A stretch of 27,466 nucleotides of DNA from DAIOEK01 sp964600595. GTDB lineage: Bacteria > Chloroflexota > Anaerolineae > Anaerolineales > Anaerolineaceae. This document shows, in pieces, positions 8,502 to 15,049 of the stretch (its first letter is position 1; every line of letters begins with the position of its first letter). The notes beneath the pieces were generated by a model. The model saw nothing but the letters and a program-made list of their open reading frames with translations. It made no database searches and was not told the origin of the DNA. Both the position numbers and the translations under genes were made by a program. The DNA lies in the NCBI GenBank assembly GCA_964600595.1, contig CAZRKL010000018.1, forward strand, positions 1 through 27,466. The letters run 5' to 3'.

Positions 8502-8708
8502 ATGCCACTTTATGAATACCGGTGTTTAGCATGTGGAAAAGAATTTGAGAAATTAGTAAGTTTTTCGGACGCGGACGCAGGTCATTTTTGTCCGGAATGC
8601 AACAGCAATACTACCATTCGCAAGGTATCCACATTCGCATCAACCGGTTCATCCGTCGGAAACTCCACCAGCGCATCCAGTTGTTCAGGTGGCGGAAGGT
8701 TTACCTGA
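8502..8708 (+). CDS. FmdB-type zinc-ribbon protein
   Basis: A 68-aa protein of the FmdB/CxxC putative regulatory family. It starts with the family signature MPLYEYRCLACG; two CxxC pairs (C8, C11 and C30, C33) form one zinc ribbon, followed by the usual low-complexity Ser/Gly tail ending GGGRFT. The start at 8502 follows GGAG at 8487-8490, and the N-terminus matches the family exactly, so a longer frame from 8439 is rejected: it would run through the promoter. First gene of the operon with the CstR-like repressor. The molecular role of the family is not established. Confidence 0.88.
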   Translation: MPLYEYRCLACGKEFEKLVSFSDADAGHFCPECNSNTTIRKVSTFASTGSSVGNSTSASSCSGGGRFT

Positions 8709-8752
8709 GGTTAGTAATCGACCGCCGTGAGCGGTTCACGAAAGATAAAGTC

Positions 8753-9010
8753 ATGATCAGTGAAGAACAAAAAAAAGCGCTCCAACAACGTTTGCGTCGA
8801 ATTGAGGGACAGGTTCGAGGTGTTCAGAAAATGATTGAAGAAGACCGCGATTGCAGGGAAATTGCTCAACAATTGCAGGCAATTCGATCTGCGGTGAAAT
8901 CTACAAATCAAGATTTAATACATACCTATTTAAAGGAATGTGTTCCCCAGAATGAAGTATCAGATTTGAAACTTGCCGAAATAACCCAAATCTTTTCATA
9001 CCTGGATTAG
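8753..9010 (+). CDS. CsoR/RcnR/CstR-family repressor, persulfide-sensor-like
   Basis: An 85-aa all-helical DNA-binding repressor (DUF156 family; signature RLRRIEGQVRGVQKMIEEDRDC). It keeps the two sensing cysteines, C34 and C63, at the 29-residue spacing of the family. In Cu(I)-sensing CsoR a His lies four residues before the second Cys; here that place is Tyr59 (HTYLKEC). Loss of the His with retention of both Cys is the pattern of CstR, which forms Cys-S(n)-Cys bridges with persulfide or polysulfide. The nearby His57 is out of register. Context supports this: a sulfurtransferase just upstream, an OsmC-type thiol protein downstream and a CsoR-like operator over the operon promoter. Start at 8753; the frame upstream overlaps FmdB. 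The ribosome binding site is weak (GAAAGA). The family is secure; the ligand is inference. Confidence 0.88.
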   Translation: MISEEQKKALQQRLRRIEGQVRGVQKMIEEDRDCREIAQQLQAIRSAVKSTNQDLIHTYLKECVPQNEVSDLKLAEITQIFSYLD

Positions 9011-9020
9011 GAGAGAAATT

Positions 9021-9425
9021 ATGGCATCAACCACAGTCCGCTGGATAACGGGAAAACAATTCATTGGAACAGATTCCACGAACCACTCTGTCGTTCTATC
9101 CACCACAGCTGAAGGGATCGGAATGAAACCCTCAGAGCTTTTACTTGTTGCTCTATCCTCTTGCACTGCGGTAGATGTGGTCGAGATCCTTGAAAAGAAG
9201 AAAGTCAAAATCCAAAGTCTCGAGATTGAAGCCAGTGGTGAACAAGATGCCGACCCACCCTGGACATTCCGGAAAATTCATGTGCACTATCGGGTTTCAG
9301 GGGAAGGATTAACAGAAAAAGCCCTCGCCCAGGCAATCGAACTATCAGAAACGAAGTATTGCTCTGTGGCTTCAACCATACGTGGTGTTGCTGATATAAC
9401 AACCTCGTATGAAATTACCCAATAA
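9021..9425 (+). CDS. OsmC-family thiol (peroxidase-like) protein
   Basis: A 134-aa OsmC/Ohr-superfamily protein; members reduce organic hydroperoxides or act on thiol/sulfur compounds. The two family cysteines are present, C48 (ALSSCTAVDVV) and C114 (TKYCSVAST), so it should be redox-active. The sequence is nearer the OsmC/YhfA-like group than Ohr. AGGAGAG overlapping the CstR stop codon (about 9009-9015) is its ribosome binding site, so it is translationally coupled to the repressor. It is the last gene of the operon and is followed by a strong terminator. In CstR-type operons thiol/persulfide enzymes are typical neighbours, so a role in persulfide or peroxide detoxification is a reasonable inference. 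Confidence 0.88.
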   Translation: MASTTVRWITGKQFIGTDSTNHSVVLSTTAEGIGMKPSELLLVALSSCTAVDVVEILEKKKVKIQSLEIEASGEQDADPPWTFRKIHVHYRVSGEGLTEKALAQAIELSETKYCSVASTIRGVADITTSYEITQ

Positions 9426-9455
9426 TCAAAGTAAAGAACCGTTTTTCCAAATCAG

Positions 9456-9476
9456 GCTCCCCTTCGGGGAGCTTTT
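9456..9476 (+). terminator. Rho-independent terminator of the CstR-like operon
   Basis: Seven-bp stem GCTCCCC / GGGGAGC around TTC (equivalently a UUCG tetraloop closed by C-G) followed by TTTT. Confidence 0.88.
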
Positions 9477-9572
9477 GATTAATCTCACCTCTCAGTACGC
9501 AGAATGTCACCAATTCTGCATACTTCATTCCCTACTTTTCCAATTCTTTATTTAAGGAATGCCAAAATGTTG

Positions 9573-9638
9573 TATACTTTATCTTTGATACCCCGTAATT
9601 ATTTAAGGGGCTTACCCCTTCCATCATTTATCAGGAGG
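9573..9638 (+). promoter_or_regulatory. Leader of the acetyl-CoA synthetase gene: -10, hairpin, strong RBS
   Basis: TATACT (9573-9578) is a good -10 without a clear -35. A small hairpin AAGGGG-CTTA-CCCCTT (9605-9620) lies in the leader, and AGGAGG (9633-9638) sits five bases before the GTG start at 9644. The hairpin has no T run and is not a terminator. Confidence 0.5.
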
Positions 9639-9643
9639 AACTT

Positions 9644-11758
9644 GTGAAAGAGGAAATTCTCAACAGCTTAATGAAACCAAAGAGCCTGGCAATTATCGGC
9701 GCATCCACGAAACCGGGCAAAATTGGATACACCGTAATTAAGAATCTCATCGACAGCGGATACAAAGGTAATGTTTACCCGATCAACCCTGAAGCCGATG
9801 AGATTCTTGGTTTTAAAGTATATAAATCAGTCCTTGATGTACCGGGTGAGATTGATGCAGCGGTAATCACCATTCCGGCAAAAGTTGTGATCCAATCTGT
9901 TGAAGAGTGTGGTCAAAAAGGTGTAAAAGCCTTGATTATTATCACTTCCGGATTTAGTGAGACCGGCAACAAAGATCTGGAGACTCAATTGGTTGACCTG
10001 GCACATTCCAAAGGCATGTGCGTACTTGGCCCCAATATCGTGGGTACCTTATCCAACTCTGATAAACTGAATGCCTCTTTCGCGCCATTCCTGCCCCTCC
10101 CCGGCAAAGCATCCCTTCTCACCCAAAGCGGTGCGTTATTAATCGCCATTGATGCCGCCACATATACCCGCGGTGTTGGGTTCGATAAACTTGTTTCGCT
10201 TGGGAACATGGCAGATGTTGATTTCGGTGACTTAATCCAATGGTTGGATAAAGATCCAAACACCAATTGTATCTGTCTGTATATTGAAGGTATTAAAGAC
10301 GGCCGTAAGTTTATGGAAGCCTGCCAGAATAGCAAAACGCCAGTGATCGCATTGAAATCTGGTGTCTCAGCGCATGGCGCTGCCGCCGCCGCATCACATA
10401 CCGGATCTCTGGCTGGTTCAGGCAAGGTGTACGATGCAGCATTCCAACAGGCTGGTGTCGTTCGCGCAACAGACTTGAATAATTTATTCGACCGCACTCT
10501 GGCACTGTCCTTACAGCCACCCATGAAAGGTGAAAACTTGCTGGTTCTCACCAACGGTGGTGGTGTCGGGGTTCTGGCTACAGATGCAGCAGAGCGTTTC
10601 GGTGTGCCATTGAAATTCGCTCCACAAGATGTTCAGGATGAATTGAAGAAACATATGCCTGAGTTTGGGTCAGCCAAAAACCCGGTTGATATGACTGGTA
10701 TGGCAGGCAATGACTGGTATTATGCGACCACAAAGTTCGCGTATGGTCACAAATGGACCGATGGTTTGGTTGTCTTGTATTGTGAAACAGCCCAGACCAA
10801 CCCTCAGGAAATTGCTGAATCCATCGTTAGGGCGATGAAAGAATCAGGTGTCACCGGTAAACCTCTCACAGTATCCTTTGTGGGTGGAGAGAAATCCGAC
10901 AAAGCCATGCGCTGGCTGGTTGAGAACGGCATCCCTGCTTACAACGCCCCTGACCTGGCAGTCAATGCCATTGCTACACTGCATGAATTTGCCCGGATGA
11001 AATCCATGATGGAAGATGGTGTTTCTCCTTGTGATGCCGCGGGCAGTAAACTGGGTCGCGAGATCATTTCTAAAGCAAGAGCTGACAAACGCGATGCCCT
11101 CACAGAAGTTGAAAGCAAAGCCCTATTCGCTGCTTATGGTCTGCCTGTTGCCCCCACCGTTCTGGCCAAGACCGAAGATGAAGCAGTCGCACAGGCTCAA
11201 AAAATCGGCTACCCTGTTGTTATGAAGATTGTTTCACCACAGATTCTGCACAAATCAGATGCCGGTGGTGTTAAAGTCAACGTGAAGGATGAAGCAGGAG
11301 TACGGGACGCTTACAAAGTGATTCTGGAAAACGCCAAGAAATATAAAGCAGATGCTGACATTCACGGAATTGCTGTTCAGGAAATGGCTCCCTGGGGTAC
11401 TGAATGTATCATTGGCTCAGTAAATGATGCGACTTTCGGTCCGACAATCATGTTCGGATTAGGTGGTATTTTTGTTGAGGTTCTCAAAGATGTTACCTTC
11501 CGTGTCGCACCAGTTTCAGCGGGACAGGCTGCCAAGATGATTTCGGAAATTCGTGGTGCGCCCATCCTCGCTGGTGTCCGTGGAGAAGCCCCTCGCGACC
11601 GCAAGGTACTGGCAGACATCCTCTGCAAATACTCAACCATGGTCAATGACCTGGCGGATGAGATCAGTGAAACGGATGCGAATCCGGTGCTGGTTTATGA
11701 AGAAGGCAAGGGTGTGAAGGTTGTTGATGCCCGTGTCATTTTAAAGAAAAAAGCATAA
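9644..11758 (+). CDS. acdA: ADP-forming acetyl-CoA synthetase, fused alpha-beta subunits
   Basis: Converts acetyl-CoA (or another acyl-CoA) + ADP + Pi to the acid + ATP + CoA; cytoplasmic, an energy-conserving step in anaerobic fermentation of sugars or amino acids. The 704-aa chain has an N-terminal CoA-binding Rossmann domain (IIGASTKPGKIGY), two succinyl-CoA-synthetase-like domains (SLLTQSGAL; phosphorylatable H252 in SHTGSLAG) and a C-terminal ATP-grasp domain from about residue 485 (VVMKIVSPQILHKSDAGGV). This alpha-then-beta order is that of the fused enzyme type. Without a GNAT domain it is not a Pat-type acetyltransferase. The GTG start follows AGGAGG with optimal spacing, and a terminator follows, so it is monocistronic and probably well expressed. 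Acyl specificity cannot be read from sequence. Confidence 0.92.
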   Translation: MKEEILNSLMKPKSLAIIGASTKPGKIGYTVIKNLIDSGYKGNVYPINPEADEILGFKVYKSVLDVPGEIDAAVITIPAKVVIQSVEECGQKGVKALIIITSGFSETGNKDLETQLVDLAHSKGMCVLGPNIVGTLSNSDKLNASFAPFLPLPGKASLLTQSGALLIAIDAATYTRGVGFDKLVSLGNMADVDFGDLIQWLDKDPNTNCICLYIEGIKDGRKFMEACQNSKTPVIALKSGVSAHGAAAAASHTGSLAGSGKVYDAAFQQAGVVRATDLNNLFDRTLALSLQPPMKGENLLVLTNGGGVGVLATDAAERFGVPLKFAPQDVQDELKKHMPEFGSAKNPVDMTGMAGNDWYYATTKFAYGHKWTDGLVVLYCETAQTNPQEIAESIVRAMKESGVTGKPLTVSFVGGEKSDKAMRWLVENGIPAYNAPDLAVNAIATLHEFARMKSMMEDGVSPCDAAGSKLGREIISKARADKRDALTEVESKALFAAYGLPVAPTVLAKTEDEAVAQAQKIGYPVVMKIVSPQILHKSDAGGVKVNVKDEAGVRDAYKVILENAKKYKADADIHGIAVQEMAPWGTECIIGSVNDATFGPTIMFGLGGIFVEVLKDVTFRVAPVSAGQAAKMISEIRGAPILAGVRGEAPRDRKVLADILCKYSTMVNDLADEISETDANPVLVYEEGKGVKVVDARVILKKKA

Positions 11759-11774
11759 TCAAACACTTAGTGCT

Positions 11775-11813
11775 AAAACATCCCGGTTGCTGCTCTTACC
11801 GGGATGTTTTTAT
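11775..11813 (+). terminator. Rho-independent terminator of the acetyl-CoA synthetase gene
   Basis: Stem AAACATCCCGG / CCGGGATGTTT (11776-11786 and 11799-11809) with a 12-nt loop, running into a T-rich tail (TTTTTATTT). Confidence 0.9.
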
Positions 11814-11848
11814 TTCACTGGAAATGTATAATATCATTAAGGTGAATT

Positions 11849-12088
11849 ATGAATTCTAAGATCATATCCATTTATCAAGTACATGGTCACATGGAAGGGG
11901 AACTCATCAAGACATATCTTGAAGCGCATGGCATTCCGACCGGTCTTGCTCAGGAAAGCGCCGGCATGACGTATGGTTTGACTTTTGGATCGCTCGGAAA
12001 AGTTGATATTCTGGTAAATGAAGATGACGCACCCCAGGCACGCAAGTTGTTGGATGATTTTGAAACCGGAAAACTTATTCCTGAATAA
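11849..12088 (+). CDS. DUF2007-family small protein
   Basis: A 79-aa soluble protein with the DUF2007 pattern: an N-terminal strand, a helix with GELIKTYLEAHGIP, then LVNEDDAPQARKLLDDFE. Members are described only as putative signal-transducing proteins and resemble a PII-like ferredoxin fold. TATAAT at 11827-11832 lies just before AAGGTG and the ATG, so it is probably transcribed alone with a very short leader. It is convergent with the dehydratase gene, 13 bases away. Function is unknown. Confidence 0.82.
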   Translation: MNSKIISIYQVHGHMEGELIKTYLEAHGIPTGLAQESAGMTYGLTFGSLGKVDILVNEDDAPQARKLLDDFETGKLIPE

Positions 12089-12101
12089 TGGATAAGTATA
12101 A

Positions 12102-13091
12102 TTATTGCGTAATCAAGTTCTTTTCCCTGAACCAGTAGACCATATCTCTAATAGAATCGTGAATTTTACGCGGATTGTAACCCAGATCACGGGTCGCTTT
12201 CTGGTGAGTGACGATTGAATTACTCTGGATGGTACTCAATGAATATGGAGTGAGATGCGCCTTCTGGTGTGTTAACCTGCAAAATGTTGGTGAAATCCAG
12301 GCCGCAAGTCTCGCCAGAGTGAAGGGGACATTTATGATTGGAATTCTTCTGCCCGCACTCCGACTGGCTGTATAAAGAATATCTTTTATGGCGATGTACT
12401 CTCCTGAAAGTATATAAATTTCTCCCGGTAAACTTTTTTCTGCTGCCAGCACCAACCCACAGGCAACATCTCTGACATCAACAAAGTCATAGCTGCCTTT
12501 TACAGAAAAGGCAACTGAGGTAGTTATCATGCTTTCAACGAGCGAACCAATTTCTGAGCGGTTGAAATCATAAGGTCCCAGGACGCCGGTTGGGCAAACG
12601 ATGATAGCATTGAATCCTTCCTGTGAGGCAGCTACAACAAGTTGAGATGCCTTCGCTTTAGTTTTATCATAGTCCCCCATAACATTTTCGGGGTCAAATG
12701 GAATGGTTTCGTCAATCGTAATTCCATGCTTCACACTTCCCAACGCATGAATGGAGCTGACATAAATAAACTTGCCAACGGCAGCCATTCTTGCCGCATG
12801 CAATACATTTTTCGTACCCTCCACGTTTACCTGATACAGCTTATCCGCGTCTCCGGGAAGGATGGAGATCATTCCTGCCAGATGGAAAACGCAATCCACA
12901 TCCTGCATTGCAATAGACAGAGATGCGGGATCAAGAATATTGCCATAGACAATATCGACATCTAAACCTGAAATTGACTCAAGGGAATCTTCTGGAAGAA
13001 CAAAAACTCTTACTTTTTCATTTTTTGATAATAATTCACGTACCAAGACATTACCAATATGACCTGTTGCACCTGTAACCAAGTTCAACAT
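12102..13091 (-). CDS. NAD(P)-dependent epimerase/dehydratase (extended SDR)
   Basis: A 329-aa extended short-chain dehydrogenase/reductase. The Rossmann motif GATGHIG is at 7-13, the active site Ser at 112-113 (VSSIHALG) and YxxxK as Y141-K145 (YDKTK). The sequence style (FHLAGMIS, VNVEGTKNVLHAA, CPTGVLGPYD) is that of dihydroflavonol-4-reductase-like or nucleoside-diphosphate-sugar epimerase proteins; substrate cannot be assigned. AAAGGGA about eight bases before the ATG serves as ribosome binding site. It seems to be transcribed alone: the next gene upstream is 112 bases away, with a palindrome between. Confidence 0.88.
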   Translation of the reverse strand: MLNLVTGATGHIGNVLVRELLSKNEKVRVFVLPEDSLESISGLDVDIVYGNILDPASLSIAMQDVDCVFHLAGMISILPGDADKLYQVNVEGTKNVLHAARMAAVGKFIYVSSIHALGSVKHGITIDETIPFDPENVMGDYDKTKAKASQLVVAASQEGFNAIIVCPTGVLGPYDFNRSEIGSLVESMITTSVAFSVKGSYDFVDVRDVACGLVLAAEKSLPGEIYILSGEYIAIKDILYTASRSAGRRIPIINVPFTLARLAAWISPTFCRLTHQKAHLTPYSLSTIQSNSIVTHQKATRDLGYNPRKIHDSIRDMVYWFREKNLITQ

Positions 13092-13164
13092 ATTTTTCCC
13101 TTTCGTGAATGTGGTTACTTTGTTTTTATCAATTCACCCGGGGATATAAAAGTGAATACCTGCA

Positions 13165-13180
13165 TATGACATAGGTCATA
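13165..13180. promoter_or_regulatory. Inverted repeat upstream of the SDR gene
   Basis: Perfect 6-bp arms TATGAC / GTCATA around ATAG, 74 bases upstream of the minus-strand ATG at 13091. No T run follows, so an operator is more likely than a terminator. The cognate regulator is unknown. Confidence 0.4.
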
Positions 13181-13203
13181 ACAAGTATTTATCTGACAAT
13201 GTT

Positions 13204-13749
13204 TTACTTTCGTTTCATTGGGAAGGATTTATGGATAGGGAAAACGCCCTTCTCAAAGGAGCGGATGTCTTCTACGGTAATGAACGCTTTTGGTTGATTT
13301 CTGTGGATGATTTCCAACACTTGCTGTGCATCTTTTCGATTGACAACAGTAAATATCAGGCGCACTTCCCCGGTGGATCCTTCTGCGCGGATTTTTGTAA
13401 CACCGAAGCCGGCAGCAATGATTTCTGCGGCTACTTCATCTCCGCCCTTTTGGATAATGGTTCTGATCAGCACAGACCCTAAAGCCATTTTTTCTTCAAC
13501 GTACATACCAACAAAATTACCAACTGCAAAACCCGCAGCGTAACCTATGAAGGCAAATATATTCGAGAGGTGCTGAACAATCTGACCCACCGCTACTATC
13601 CAGATAAACACTTCGATAAAACCAAGCAGTGGCGCAATTTTTTTTTGGCCCCGATTTATCAGAATGATACGAATAGTACCCAGCGTTACATCACAAATTC
13701 GCGCTAGAAATATGATCAGCGGAAGAACAATTAACGCGTAATAATCCAT
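13204..13749 (-). CDS. UPF0316-type membrane protein (DUF5698 + DUF2179)
   Basis: A 181-aa protein with an N-terminal membrane part of about three helices (5-20, 40-60, 63-85; DUF5698, with ARICDVTLGTIRIILINRGQKK) and a cytosolic DUF2179 domain (about 95-170; GGDEVAAEIIAAGFGVTKIRAEGSTG, KAFITVEDIR), a ferredoxin-like fold that binds small ligands in related proteins. The overall layout is that of the UPF0316 family, whose function is not known. The gene stands alone between the SDR and opine dehydrogenase genes on the same strand. Confidence 0.87.
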   Translation of the reverse strand: MDYYALIVLPLIIFLARICDVTLGTIRIILINRGQKKIAPLLGFIEVFIWIVAVGQIVQHLSNIFAFIGYAAGFAVGNFVGMYVEEKMALGSVLIRTIIQKGGDEVAAEIIAAGFGVTKIRAEGSTGEVRLIFTVVNRKDAQQVLEIIHRNQPKAFITVEDIRSFEKGVFPIHKSFPMKRK

Positions 13750-13922
13750 TCAGACTTTACCCAAGTTTACAAATGCGATAATTTTAGATACTTCAATTCA
13801 AGGCTATTCAGATCAGATAGGGATTTTCCTACTACCCCTTTATTATCGTCAGATTCTGCAAAACAATCAGCTTATTTGATATTTATACTAATGAAAATGA
13901 TATTAATATCCTGAAACGAATG

Positions 13923-15035
13923 TTAATTCTCAGATAGTTTTCCTTCATTCACATAATACGTTAGCTCTCCCACACTCAGGTTGTTGATACCCAACTTGTC
14001 GAGAGTTCGACCTTTTCGCCAGTAATCTGTACGGTGGATGATGCATGCCAGGCGGATAATCGAATCCATGCCGCGCACAGATACGCCATATCTCTCCCCC
14101 AATGCCGCAATTGGAACCAGACTCATCGGGACATCTTCAAAGATATATCTGTGATTTAGAGTGGCTGGTGCTTTAATTCCATAATAACCAGGTTGATTAT
14201 GAATTGCCTCATGCAGGTCATCACCAACAGTGTTATAAGCCAGTTTTAGCCAATCTAACGCTGTTCTACCCCTTATACCCAGTGAAGCAGCCACGGTCAC
14301 CCTTTCCCGATCAAGAACTTCCAATACTCGAGCTACTGAAGGGGTAACACCATCAATATAAAACTCAAAATCTCCATGGGTTGATTCTATTCTCCCGGCA
14401 TTCAAGAGTGTCAGCGAAGGATGGAAAATTGCCCCCATATTATTCAAACCTGTCTGTAATACATTGACGCCATCAATGTATTGAGGGTAGGCTTCATGGA
14501 TCATATCCAGTACCATCCGTGTTCTGGTCGCCGGAAGGGCAGCCAATGGAACAGCTTCCTTTATCCTGAAGATTCGCGCCTGAGCTGGTCCATCAGAACG
14601 GGAGGCATAAATAAACGTTTCAGCCTCAGCCACGGTAACATCTGTTTCACAGTTATTATCTTTCAGCACTCTTGCGAATTCAATTGCCCCGCATGTCCTG
14701 CCCGGGTGAAGTACAATAACCTGGCCATCATTAAGATAAGGCGCGCACACTTTGGCTACATCTGCGTGTGCAGAAGATGGGACCACCACCATAATTAAAT
14801 TAACATCTTCAAGGGCTTCTTCAATTTTATGGGTTACCCGGTTTAACCGGGCAAATCCGCGTGGACCATTGTCGTAGCTTTCCAGGTCTACTCCGCCCAA
14901 TTCCCGGATGGCATAAATGTGATCTTCAGATCTGTTGTATAGATTTGTAGAAAAACCCATCAAAGCCATGTGGGCAGCCATAGCTTTGCCGCCATGTCCA
15001 GCCCCAATTACACACATCTTAATTTTGTCGGTCAT
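13923..15035 (-). CDS. Opine-dehydrogenase-family NAD(P)-dependent oxidoreductase
   Basis: A 370-aa cytoplasmic enzyme of the octopine/nopaline dehydrogenase family. Known members reductively join an amino acid and a 2-oxo acid, or run in reverse. The Rossmann domain has GAGHGG (11-16) and VVVPSSAH (83-90); the C-terminal all-helical domain carries the family's active-site His, H205 (GAIFHPSLTLLNAGRIE). AGGAG lies a few bases before the ATG. It starts 14 bases after the stop of the B12-binding protein gene, so the two form an operon and presumably act in one pathway. The actual substrate is unknown; calling it octopine or nopaline dehydrogenase would be overprecise. Confidence 0.88.
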   Translation of the reverse strand: MTDKIKMCVIGAGHGGKAMAAHMALMGFSTNLYNRSEDHIYAIRELGGVDLESYDNGPRGFARLNRVTHKIEEALEDVNLIMVVVPSSAHADVAKVCAPYLNDGQVIVLHPGRTCGAIEFARVLKDNNCETDVTVAEAETFIYASRSDGPAQARIFRIKEAVPLAALPATRTRMVLDMIHEAYPQYIDGVNVLQTGLNNMGAIFHPSLTLLNAGRIESTHGDFEFYIDGVTPSVARVLEVLDRERVTVAASLGIRGRTALDWLKLAYNTVGDDLHEAIHNQPGYYGIKAPATLNHRYIFEDVPMSLVPIAALGERYGVSVRGMDSIIRLACIIHRTDYWRKGRTLDKLGINNLSVGELTYYVNEGKLSEN

Positions 15036-15049
15036 GTTTAACTCCTATC

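Noticed and set aside
8753..9010. Assignment as Cu(I)-sensing CsoR or formaldehyde-sensing FrmR
   Set aside because: The Cu ligand His is replaced by Tyr, and no copper ATPase or formaldehyde gene is near; the CstR-like reading fits better though not proven.
9605..9620. AAGGGG-CTTA-CCCCTT hairpin as a terminator
   Set aside because: No T run follows and it lies between the -10 and the RBS of an expressed gene; leader hairpin only.
9985..10554. 189-codon minus-strand frame inside the acetyl-CoA synthetase gene
   Set aside because: Fully inside a well-conserved gene; translation shows no recognisable domain and no RBS.
13885..13915. Fur-box-like AT-rich sequence (AATGAAAATGATATTAAT)
   Set aside because: It lies just downstream of the opine dehydrogenase stop and 140 bases from the next start; match to the Fur consensus is partial and AT-rich DNA gives such matches by chance.
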